Shown here in pieces: positions 1-7,442 of a stretch of 12,570 nucleotides of DNA. Source of the stretch: WHTB01 sp050699035 (GTDB lineage: Bacteria; Actinomycetota; Actinomycetes; Propionibacteriales; Nocardioidaceae); NCBI GenBank assembly GCA_050699035.1, contig JBOHDE010000109.1, positions 1 through 12,570 of the forward strand, given 5' to 3'. Positions within the stretch are counted from its first letter, which is position 1, and each line of letters opens with the position of its first letter. The position numbers and the translations under genes were made by a program. The notes below the pieces were generated by a model that saw nothing but the letters and a program-made list of their open reading frames with translations, was not told the origin of the DNA and did no database searches.

Positions 1-44
1 CAATTGGGCAATCTTCTACGCACCAACGTCGGCGCGAGAAGCCG
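1..44. repeat. Edge copy of palindromic repeat next to a degenerate 32-base-type repeat fragment
   Basis: Bases 1-12 read CAATTGGGCAAT, the right half of the GCCCAATTGGGC palindrome found again near 5650, 5702 and 6030. The left half lies outside the window. The match to the 5702 copy runs past the palindrome: bases 6-21 agree with 5712-5727 at 14 of 16 positions. Bases 17-38 (TACGCACCAACGTCGGCGCG and flank) resemble the junction TACGCGCAACCTCGGCGCGA of the repeat at 2361-2381. Both repeat families therefore appear to touch here. The element ends about 12 bases after the stop codon of the minus-strand gene at 50-439. Assignment of the second fragment is by eye and weak. Confidence 0.45.
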
Positions 45-49
45 GGCGC

Positions 50-439
50 TCAACGGGAGTCGGCGACCGGGGTGACCAGGATCCCGGCGACCATCGAGCC
101 GTCGGCGCTGCGCGAAGCGACCGTACGCACGAGCACCGTGTCGCCCACCTCGATCGGGTCGGAGCCGGGAGCCACGTAGTACTGGTCGCAGAACGGCGTC
201 GGCATCTGGTCGTCGTCCGGCTCGACGCAGAGCACCCGGCCTTCGTCAGCCATGCTGGCGACGACCCCGGTGAACTCCTTCGCGACCTGGTTGCCGTCGC
301 CGAAAGTCCGGCCGAGGAGGAATGTGCCGACCAGCACCACCAGCAGCCCGGCCGCCACCGCCGCGAGGGGTGCAAGATGCAGTCCCCGCGGGAGTCCGAA
401 CCGCCCGCGCTGCCGCACGCGGTGCCGAGCATTGCTCAC
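50..439 (-). CDS. Hypothetical single-span membrane protein with small extracytoplasmic domain
   Basis: This 129-residue protein has a basic N-terminus (residues 1-21, seven Arg), one hydrophobic segment (about 22-42, LAPLAAVAAGLLVVLVGTFL), and an outward domain of about 85 residues. The arrangement predicts an N-in, C-out anchor or uncleaved signal. The outer domain has two cysteines, C71 and C84, that could form a disulphide, and a C-terminal stretch (IEVGDTVLVRTV) that looks like a small beta-barrel or OB-like strand pattern. I do not recognise a family. I chose the GTG at 439 because the frame upstream runs into the divergent lipoprotein gene and AGGAG (451-455) lies 11 bases before it. 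GAGGAT (446-451), 6 bases before the GTG, could instead be a -10 element. The coding region is clear from codon bias; function is unknown. Confidence 0.75.
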   Translation of the reverse strand: MSNARHRVRQRGRFGLPRGLHLAPLAAVAAGLLVVLVGTFLLGRTFGDGNQVAKEFTGVVASMADEGRVLCVEPDDDQMPTPFCDQYYVAPGSDPIEVGDTVLVRTVASRSADGSMVAGILVTPVADSR

Positions 440-497
440 CGGTGCATCCTCTCCTGCGGGTAGCGTGTCGGACGCAAGGGGCCGATCCGAGCGAAGG

Positions 498-509
498 CAC
501 ACTACCGAC
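498..509 (+). promoter_or_regulatory. Possible -10 element of a leaderless lipoprotein transcript
   Basis: CACACT (498-503) sits exactly 6 bases before the ATG at 510, the distance expected if transcription begins at the start codon. It matches the A2 and T6 positions of the actinobacterial -10 consensus TANNNT. No -35 hexamer is visible at 16-18 bases. The competing reading is a leadered mRNA using GAAGG (493-497), 12 bases from the ATG, with TAGCGT (461-466) as -10. Confidence 0.35.
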
Positions 510-1106
510 ATGACTCTGCGTAGGCGGCTCGCGGCCACCGCCACGCTGGCGGTCACGGTCGCGGTGCCGACCACTGGTTGCACGCGTGACGGCGGTGACG
601 CCCGGGAGCCGAGCCCGTCGCGCTCAGCGAGCGTCAGCGAGTCACCGGCACCGGGTGAGCCCGTCGAGGTCGCCGTCGGCCAGCCTGCCACGGTGGACCT
701 CACCGGCTCCGGGGCGACCACCGAGGTGGCGGTGACCGTCACCCGGGTACGACGCGGCCGGATCCAGGATCTGAAGGACTTCGTGCTCGACGCCGCCGCC
801 AAGCAGGCGACGCCGTACTACGCGGATGTCCGCATCGAGAACACCGGCGAGGGGACGCCATCGGGCGCCAACCTCACGCTGTGGGGCCTCGACTCCACCG
901 ACACGGTGCTCCCGGCCGCCGATGTGCGGGGAACGTTCGGCCGGTGCGCGACCAAGCCGCTGCCGAAGCGGTTCCCGCCTGACAGCTTGGCCGCGAGCTG
1001 CCTGCTGTTCCTGGTGCCGAAGGGCGCGACGTTGGACGAGGTCCAGTACCGCTTCAACGACGGCACGACCGGTCCGTACTCCTGGCCGGTGCCGCCCGGA
1101 CCGTGA
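510..1106 (+). CDS. Putative lipoprotein, DUF4352-like
   Basis: This 198-residue protein has a basic n-region (MTLRRRL), a hydrophobic core and a lipobox-like PTTGC with Cys24 as the likely lipidated residue. Thr at -3 is less usual than Leu or Val. A Ser/Pro/Glu-rich linker (about 30-52) leads to a globular domain (about 53-195) with alternating beta strands, including VGQPATVDL and YYADVRIENTG. This pattern resembles DUF4352-type immunoglobulin-like domains of Gram-positive surface lipoproteins. C146 and C164 could form a disulphide. It probably lies on the outer face of the membrane; its ligand or role cannot be told. The ATG at 510 is the first start that gives a proper signal peptide. 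It diverges from the gene at 50-439 and is followed 62 bases later by dusB, which appears to have its own promoter. DUF4352 membership is a judgement from strand pattern, not a search. Confidence 0.82.
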   Translation: MTLRRRLAATATLAVTVAVPTTGCTRDGGDAREPSPSRSASVSESPAPGEPVEVAVGQPATVDLTGSGATTEVAVTVTRVRRGRIQDLKDFVLDAAAKQATPYYADVRIENTGEGTPSGANLTLWGLDSTDTVLPAADVRGTFGRCATKPLPKRFPPDSLAASCLLFLVPKGATLDEVQYRFNDGTTGPYSWPVPPGP

Positions 1107-1132
1107 CCGTCCCACGACCGAGCGACGCCGGT

Positions 1133-1168
1133 TTGGCGGAGCCACCGGGCAGCGGCGACACTGGTCAG
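1133..1168 (+). promoter_or_regulatory. Predicted dusB promoter, probably leaderless
   Basis: TTGGCG (1133-1138) and GACACT (1157-1162) are separated by 18 bases, and GACACT ends 6 bases before the dusB ATG at 1169. The same -35 hexamer occurs before the minus-strand methyltransferase gene at 8717. There is no convincing ribosome binding site before 1169, which fits a transcript starting at the ATG itself. Confidence 0.42.
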
Positions 1169-2311
1169 ATGACCACGTCTGTCCTGCCGGCTGCGCCGCT
1201 GCGGCTGGGCCCGCTCACGGTCGACACGCCGGTGGTGCTCGCGCCGATGGCCGGCGTGACGAACGCGGCGTTCCGTCGGCTCTGCCGCGAGCAGGGTGCG
1301 GGTCTGTACGTCTGCGAGATGATCACGTCGCGCGGTCTCGTCGAGCGCGACGCGGTGACGCAGTCGATGCTGACTTTCGACCCGCTCGAGGACGTCCGCT
1401 CGGTCCAGCTGTACGGCATCGACCCGGTCTACGTCGGCAAGGCGGTCGAGATCCTGGTGGGGGACTACGGCGTACGCCATGTCGACCTCAACTTCGGCTG
1501 CCCAGTGCCGAAGGTCACGCGCAAGGGCGGCGGCGCCGCGCTGCCGTGGAAGCGGCGGCTGCTCGGCTCGATCCTGGACGCCGCGGTCGGCGCCGCAGAG
1601 CCGTACGACGTGCCGGTGACGATGAAGACCCGCAAGGGCATCGACGACGACCACCAGACCTACCTGGAGGCCGGCCGCATCGCCCAGGAGTCCGGGTGCG
1701 CTGCGATCGCACTGCACGGTCGTACGGCTGCCCAGCACTACTCAGGGCGCGCCGACTGGTCGTCGATCGCGGCGCTCGTCGAGCACGTCGACATCCCGGT
1801 GCTCGGCAACGGCGACATCTGGGAGGCCGACGATGCGCTCCGGATGGTCGACCAGACGGGATGCGCGGGCGTGGTGGTCGGCCGTGGCTGCCTGGGCCGG
1901 CCGTGGCTGTTCCGCGATCTGGCGGCGGCGTTCGCGGGCGACCCCACGACGGCACTGCCGGCGTTGGGCGAGGTCGCCGAGATGATGCGGCGCCACTGCG
2001 AGCTGCTGGTCCAGTGGATGGGCGAGGAGCGGGGCTGCAAGGAGTTCCGCAAGCACATCACCTGGTACCTCAAGGGCTTCGCCACCGGTGGAGCGGTGCG
2101 CCAGTCGCTCGGGCTGGTGTCGACGCTGGCCGACCTTGACGGGATGCTGGCGCGTCTCGATCCGGCCGAGCCGTTCCCGGTGGCGGCGCTCGGCGCCCCG
2201 CGAGGACGGCAGGGCAACCCGAAGGCGGTCGCGCTGCCCGCGGGGTGGCTCGACCGACGCGACGACCTCGAGATCGACGCCGCGGCGGAATCCGACGCCT
2301 CGGGCGGTTGA
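1169..2311 (+). CDS. dusB: tRNA-dihydrouridine synthase, DusB/NifR3 family
   Basis: The enzyme reduces specific uridines of tRNA to dihydrouridine with FMN and NADPH. The 380-residue protein shows the family motifs in order: FMN-site LAPMAGVTN (24-32), MITSRGL (51-57), VQLYGIDP (79-86), DLNFGCPVPKV (106-116) with catalytic Cys111, KTRKG (153-157), LHGRTAAQHYSG (182-193), GNGDIW (213-218) and GRGCLGRPWLF (238-248). The C-terminal helical tRNA-binding region contains KEFRKHITWY (291-300). The last 40 or so residues are low-complexity and poorly conserved in kind. A GTG at 1103 overlaps the stop of the previous gene and is in frame, but the ATG at 1169 gives the usual family N-terminus (short strand, then APMAG) and has a promoter-like sequence before it. 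The family is certain; the DusB class is assigned from the actinobacterial type and overall layout. Confidence 0.95.
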   Translation: MTTSVLPAAPLRLGPLTVDTPVVLAPMAGVTNAAFRRLCREQGAGLYVCEMITSRGLVERDAVTQSMLTFDPLEDVRSVQLYGIDPVYVGKAVEILVGDYGVRHVDLNFGCPVPKVTRKGGGAALPWKRRLLGSILDAAVGAAEPYDVPVTMKTRKGIDDDHQTYLEAGRIAQESGCAAIALHGRTAAQHYSGRADWSSIAALVEHVDIPVLGNGDIWEADDALRMVDQTGCAGVVVGRGCLGRPWLFRDLAAAFAGDPTTALPALGEVAEMMRRHCELLVQWMGEERGCKEFRKHITWYLKGFATGGAVRQSLGLVSTLADLDGMLARLDPAEPFPVAALGAPRGRQGNPKAVALPAGWLDRRDDLEIDAAAESDASGG

Positions 2312-2338
2312 GTGCCAGGCCCCATGGTCGGATGTGCA

Positions 2339-2381
2339 CGTCGGCGCGAAGGTGGCCGACATACGCGCAACCTCGGCGCGA
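2339..2381. repeat. Intergenic 32-base-period repeat, copy 1
   Basis: The unit is TCGGCGCGAAGGTGG followed by CCGACATACGCGCAACC, 32 bases in all. Here one full unit (2341-2372) is followed by the first nine bases of the next. Bases 2339-2381 match 2675-2717 with one mismatch (C/T at 2345/2681), in direct orientation. It begins 27 bases after the dusB stop. Confidence 0.85.
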
Positions 2382-2387
2382 GTATTC

Positions 2388-2403
2388 GGGGGCTGGCGCC
2401 CCC
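2388..2403 (+). terminator. GC-rich stem-loop downstream of dusB
   Basis: GGGGGC (2388-2393), loop TGGC, GCCCCC (2398-2403) form a perfect 6-bp all-GC stem with a 4-base loop, 76 bases after the dusB stop. There is no U-tract, which is common for candidate actinobacterial terminators. A termination role is inferred from position only. Confidence 0.38.
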
Positions 2404-2450
2404 CGCACCGGTGTCCGGGAAGCGTTTGCCCGTGCCCGCCAGCCACGACA

Positions 2451-2513
2451 TCACCCTCCGAACCGACATTCTGAGCCCGGAATCGGGGCCGAAAGTGACG
2501 GTTCGAGGGGTGA
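2451..2513. repeat. Imperfect 63-base palindrome
   Basis: Reading inward from both ends, TCACCC (2451-2456) mirrors GGGTGA (2508-2513), and CGAACCG (2459-2465) mirrors CGGTTCG (2499-2505). Further scattered matches continue to the centre near 2482. By eye about three quarters of positions pair. It could be a hairpin at the RNA level, an operator or a degenerate repeat element. It lies midway between the two 32-base-type repeats. Confidence 0.5.
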
Positions 2514-2674
2514 AGTCACCCATCCACACCGAGATCGGTCCAGGCGTCGTCTGCCAACACGTGTCCGCAGAATGTAGGCGGGTCCGCCCACCGGCCCCGG
2601 TCACCGCCCTCACAGTCGACTGATGACAACCATTTTTTCCCTTGGTCACGAGCACGGCGCCCCGCGAGGACGGC

Positions 2675-2723
2675 CGTCGGTGCGAAGGTGGCCGACATAC
2701 GCGCAACCTCGGCGCGAAGGTGG
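2675..2723. repeat. Intergenic 32-base-period repeat, copy 2
   Basis: One full unit (2677-2708) is followed by the first 15 bases of the next (2709-2723, TCGGCGCGAAGGTGG), so about one and a half units are present. Bases 2682-2717 are identical to 2346-2381. The copy ends 62 bases before the ppdK start and adjoins a 20-base duplicate of dusB coding sequence on its left. Confidence 0.85.
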
Positions 2724-2737
2724 GGCAACGCCGCGGG

Positions 2738-2777
2738 TAGGGTCCGCAGTACGCCGTCCACCGAGGGAGCCGAGGTG
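2738..2777 (+). promoter_or_regulatory. Candidate ppdK -10 element and ribosome binding site
   Basis: TAGGGT (2738-2743) fits the TANNNT -10 consensus and would put the transcript start near 2750. No -35 hexamer is visible; that position falls inside the end of repeat copy 2. GAGGTG (2772-2777) is a good Shine-Dalgarno sequence 8 bases before the GTG at 2786 and decides that start. Confidence 0.38.
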
Positions 2778-2785
2778 ACTGTGCT

Positions 2786-5467
<2,682 letters not shown>

Positions 5468-5469
5468 GT

Positions 5470-5482
5470 GGGTCAGAGACCC
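5470..5482. terminator. Small stem-loop at the ppdK 3' end
   Basis: GGGTC (5470-5474), AGA, GACCC (5478-5482) form a 5-bp stem two bases after the ppdK stop, overlapping the end of the convergent peptide gene. There is no U-tract. It may act as a bidirectional stop between the two genes; evidence is positional only. Confidence 0.25.
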
Positions 5483-5565
5483 CGGCCGCTCTTGCCGCGG
5501 CGCAGGAACCCCATCACCAGCACGACGGCGACGACGACAACGATGATGATCAGCACAGTCCTCAT
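5473..5565 (-). CDS. 30-residue hydrophobic single-span peptide
   Basis: The predicted peptide starts MRTVLIIIVVVVAVV, continues with hydrophobic residues to about position 20, and ends in a basic Arg/Lys/Gly-rich tail (FLRRGKSGRGL). That gives one membrane span with a positive cytoplasmic end. Nearly every third codon position is G or C, which supports coding. It ends 5 bases from the ppdK stop, tail to tail. There is no good ribosome binding site, but CACAGT lies exactly 6 bases upstream of the ATG, as in a leaderless gene. The frame is open much further upstream (to 6042), but that extension crosses the palindromic repeats and is unlikely to be coding. Function is unknown, and I am only moderately sure the gene is real. 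Confidence 0.45.
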   Translation of the reverse strand: MRTVLIIIVVVVAVVLVMGFLRRGKSGRGL

Positions 5566-5577
5566 GCCATGACTGTG
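5566..5577 (-). promoter_or_regulatory. Possible -10 element of the 30-residue peptide gene
   Basis: On the minus strand CACAGT (5572-5577) ends 6 bases before the ATG at 5565, the same arrangement as before dusB (GACACT) and the lipoprotein gene (CACACT). The best -35-like hexamer, TTGGAT (5593-5598), is only 15 bases away, shorter than usual. Confidence 0.3.
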
Positions 5578-5645
5578 CCCCAACGCGGGCTGATCCAAGC
5601 GCCGGCCGTCGGCGAATCGCACCTCGGCGACCCACCGGCCAGGTC

Positions 5646-5720
5646 GAATTTTGCCCAATTGGGCAAAGTTCCACCCGACACCGGCGGTTCGAGGTGGAAT
5701 TTTGCCCAATGGGGCAATCT
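5646..5720. repeat. Double GCCCAATTGGGC palindrome forming a longer inverted repeat
   Basis: TTTGCCCAATTGGGCAAA (5650-5667) is a perfect 18-base palindrome. TTGCCCAATGGGGCAA (5702-5717) is a second copy with one central mismatch. The 14 bases GAATTTTGCCCAAT occur at 5646-5659 and again at 5697-5710, a direct repeat with a 51-base period. In addition ATTGGGCAAAGTTCCACC (5658-5675) pairs with GGTGGAATTTTGCCCAAT (5693-5710) over 18 positions with a single G.T pair, enclosing a 17-base loop. The sequence can thus fold as two small cruciforms or one long hairpin. Confidence 0.85.
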
Positions 5721-5757
5721 TTGACGCGCTGAGGCGAGCTGACCTGCGACTGTCGTT

Positions 5758-5813
5758 GACTGGCGCGTTCGGTAGGGACAAACCGGTCACCAGGGCTACG
5801 CAACGCGCCAGTC
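5758..5813. repeat. 12-bp perfect inverted repeat with 32-base loop
   Basis: GACTGGCGCGTT (5758-5769) is the exact reverse complement of AACGCGCCAGTC (5802-5813). Inside, GTAG (5772-5775) can also pair with CTAC (5796-5799) across a two-by-two internal loop. The result is a stable stem-loop in otherwise unassigned DNA. It may be part of a small RNA, a terminator or a repeat element; nothing in the sequence decides between these. Confidence 0.7.
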
Positions 5814-5942
5814 GATGAGGTCGGCGCCGGTCCGGATCGTCCCCCGCCGTCACCGACGAGTTTGCGGTCAAGAGCGGTTGGCGACAGCGAAGTCGTCGGC
5901 TACGAATCGTGACGCCGGGTACGTCGTTCCCCTGGTTCATGA

Positions 5943-5968
5943 TTTCTGGTCCCTTGACAGCCCAGAAA
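5943..5968. repeat. 7-bp stem-loop enclosing TTGACA
   Basis: TTTCTGG (5943-5949) pairs with CCAGAAA (5962-5968). The 12-base loop contains TTGACA (5954-5959), a perfect -35 consensus, but no matching -10 element is seen 16-18 bases downstream. May be chance. Confidence 0.3.
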
Positions 5969-6029
5969 CCGAGACAGGGAACGGCGTGCGCTCGTTGCGA
6001 CGCGCTCAGCCCACCGTGGTCCGGGGAGC

Positions 6030-6044
6030 CCCAATTGGGCAATT
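6030..6044. repeat. Palindromic repeat copy downstream of the methyltransferase operon
   Basis: CCCAATTGGGCAATT contains the core CCCAATTGGG (6030-6039) of the family at 5650 and 5702. It lies 35 bases after the stop codon of the minus-strand methyltransferase at 6080-7390, much as the copy at 1-12 lies after the minus-strand gene ending at 50. That shared 3' position hints at a role at transcript ends. Confidence 0.6.
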
Positions 6045-6079
6045 GTGACAGTGGCGCGACGCCGTCGGACCAGGAACGG

Positions 6080-7390
6080 TCAGACGATCAGGCCGAGGCG
6101 GGTGAGGGTGAACCGGGCCCTGCCACCGCGGGCGAGTTGCACGAACAGCTCGACCGAGTCGGCCGTGCTGAGGTCGCCGACCCGACCGGCCTTGAAGTAG
6201 AGACCGTTGAACCCGGGCCGCAGGACGAAGGTCGCGGGCCGGCTCTCCGGCCGGTGCCGCTGCACGTCCCACTCCCAGCGCATCACCCGCTGGTCGCCGG
6301 CCAGGAAGTCGACGAACGCCGCGGAGACCGTCTCGATGTCGTCGAGCCGGATCTCGACCCGCAGCCCGCGCAGCTCGGACACGGCGAAGCGGACCCCGCC
6401 GAACGACTTCTGCCGGCGACCACGACGGCGGATCGTGCGGAGCGGCGAGCTCGGCTCGGCGTCGAACGTGCAGACCACCTCCGGCCCGGCGACCTGCACA
6501 TCGGCGCGGCTCAGCCCTCGCGTCCACCTGCTCGGCAGCAGCGTGCGCGAGGACGGTGCCACGTTGTGCACGGCGCGCGGAGTGACCAACAGGTCGAGCG
6601 TCTCGGCCACCTTCGAGACCGCCTGCGCCGCGCGCTCCGCATGCGCGCTCGATGCGGGGTCTCTGGACGCCAGGACCAGGACCCAGCTGTTGTCGACGAC
6701 GTCGACCAGGTGTGCGTGCAGTCCGGCCGACTCGAGCATCGCGCGGATCCGGGGGCTGTCGAAGATCGCGACGTGACCCCACACGTTCTCCAGCCGGCGC
6801 AGCAGCGGCACCGAGATCAGCAGGTCGGCGCCGTCGGGGAGCGCGCCGGCGAGCACCTGAAGTGCGGCCTCGGGGTCGGGCACGTGCTCGAGCACCTCGC
6901 AGCACACGACCAGGTCGGCGCCGAAGCCGGACACCTGCTCACGGGTGAGCTCGTAGAGGTCGCCGCCCTGGATGGTCGCCCGGTCGTCGAAGCCGTTGGC
7001 GGTCAGGGTCTTACGGGTGCCGATAACGTTCTCGGCGACGATGTCGATGCCGTGGTAGCCGGCGGCCTGCCCGTCCCGCAGCATCATCCCGGCCAGGTAG
7101 CCCTTGCCGACGCCGACCTCGAAGATGCGCTCGCCGGGGGTGAGGAAGTCGAGGGTACGGCGGTAGCGCACCAGGTTGGCCGGGCTCTCGTACGCTCGCC
7201 GCCACTTGTCTCTGCCCGGCCCCATCTCCAGCGGCCGGAACGACTCCACCGACCGCTCGCGCTCGGCCTTCCAGTACGGGGCGAAGATCGTCTTGACCTC
7301 GCCGTGGCCCAGCCGCTCGATGCTCTCGACCCGTCGCCAGCCCTGCTGGACGTCGTGCACCTCCGGGCCGTCCTCGACGTCGGTGGTCAT
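6080..7390 (-). CDS. SAM-dependent methyltransferase with conserved C-terminal domain (second of tandem pair)
   Basis: This 436-residue protein has a class I methyltransferase domain at about 65-240: motif I IFEVGVGKGYLAG (89-101), the acidic ribose-binding loop HGIDIVAEN (113-121), and DLVVCCEVLEHVPDPE (159-174), typical of the Methyltransf_11/23 and UbiG-like group. A variable linker (about 242-272) leads to a domain of about 160 residues (275-436) with strand-rich blocks: RAVHNVAPS, RLDDIETV, RPATFVLRP, GDLSTADSVELF and a hydrophobic C-terminus. I do not recognise this domain; it has the look of a beta-sandwich. The neighbour at 7443-8717 is a full-length paralogue, roughly two thirds identical by eye and higher in the catalytic domain. 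This copy has an extra basic insert in the C-terminal domain (about 318-328, TIRRRGRRQKS). The ATG at 7390 has CAGGGGA upstream and 52 bases separate it from the upstream gene, so one transcript is likely. No signal peptide; cytosolic. Substrate unknown. Confidence 0.88.
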   Translation of the reverse strand: MTTDVEDGPEVHDVQQGWRRVESIERLGHGEVKTIFAPYWKAERERSVESFRPLEMGPGRDKWRRAYESPANLVRYRRTLDFLTPGERIFEVGVGKGYLAGMMLRDGQAAGYHGIDIVAENVIGTRKTLTANGFDDRATIQGGDLYELTREQVSGFGADLVVCCEVLEHVPDPEAALQVLAGALPDGADLLISVPLLRRLENVWGHVAIFDSPRIRAMLESAGLHAHLVDVVDNSWVLVLASRDPASSAHAERAAQAVSKVAETLDLLVTPRAVHNVAPSSRTLLPSRWTRGLSRADVQVAGPEVVCTFDAEPSSPLRTIRRRGRRQKSFGGVRFAVSELRGLRVEIRLDDIETVSAAFVDFLAGDQRVMRWEWDVQRHRPESRPATFVLRPGFNGLYFKAGRVGDLSTADSVELFVQLARGGRARFTLTRLGLIV

Positions 7391-7442
7391 CGCACAAGTC
7401 CCCTGCCTGGGTTGGTCCGCGCAGATCGTCAGCTGTGACGAC

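Larger units (their letters stand above)
2312..2785. other. Non-coding stretch between dusB and ppdK, rich in repeats
   Basis: The 474 bases hold no convincing gene: the open frames present lack start signals and the expected codon bias. Contents in order are repeat copy 1 (2339-2381), a GC hairpin (2388-2403), an imperfect palindrome (2451-2513), a T6 run (2632-2637), a 20-base duplicate of dusB coding sequence (2655-2674), repeat copy 2 (2675-2723), and the ppdK leader. About 293 bases lie between the two repeat copies. Confidence 0.7.
5578..6079. other. Gene-free stretch between ppdK/peptide gene and the methyltransferases
   Basis: About 500 bases without a supportable gene. Frames are open on both strands, but they cross palindromes and lack start signals and typical third-position bias. 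The base composition looks less GC-rich than the flanking genes. It holds the double palindrome (5646-5720), a 12-bp inverted repeat (5758-5813), a short hairpin (5943-5968) and a further palindrome copy (6030-6044). Apart from these I see nothing in it. Confidence 0.6.

Noticed and set aside
1103..1168. Earlier in-frame GTG start for dusB overlapping the lipoprotein stop
   Set aside because: The extra 22 residues are Pro/Gly/Ser-rich and not typical of the family, and a promoter-like pair sits inside this stretch just before the ATG at 1169.
826..2139. A 437-residue plus-strand frame overlapping the lipoprotein and dusB
   Set aside because: It is Arg- and Ala-rich, spans two genes with clear signal peptide or catalytic motifs in other frames, and has no start signal.
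2312..2623. A 103-residue plus-strand frame just after dusB
   Set aside because: It crosses the 32-base repeat, the GC hairpin and the palindrome, has no ribosome binding site and no protein-like pattern.
2339..2723. CRISPR array
   Set aside because: The repeats are about one and a half contiguous units in two places 336 bases apart, with no series of unique spacers and no cas gene.
5676..5700. tRNA T-arm, because of GGTTCGA in the palindrome loop
   Set aside because: No flanking 5-bp T-stem of the right length, no acceptor stem and no anticodon arm can be drawn around it.
5473..6042. A 189-residue minus-strand frame extending the 30-residue peptide upstream
   Set aside because: The extension translates the palindromic repeats and loses the codon bias seen in its last 30 codons. 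Only the end is kept as a possible gene.
5909..7438. A long plus-strand open frame opposite the second methyltransferase
   Set aside because: Its composition (runs of Val, Gly, Asp, His, Arg) is typical of an antisense shadow. The minus strand carries clear SAM motifs, so the plus-strand frame has no independent support.
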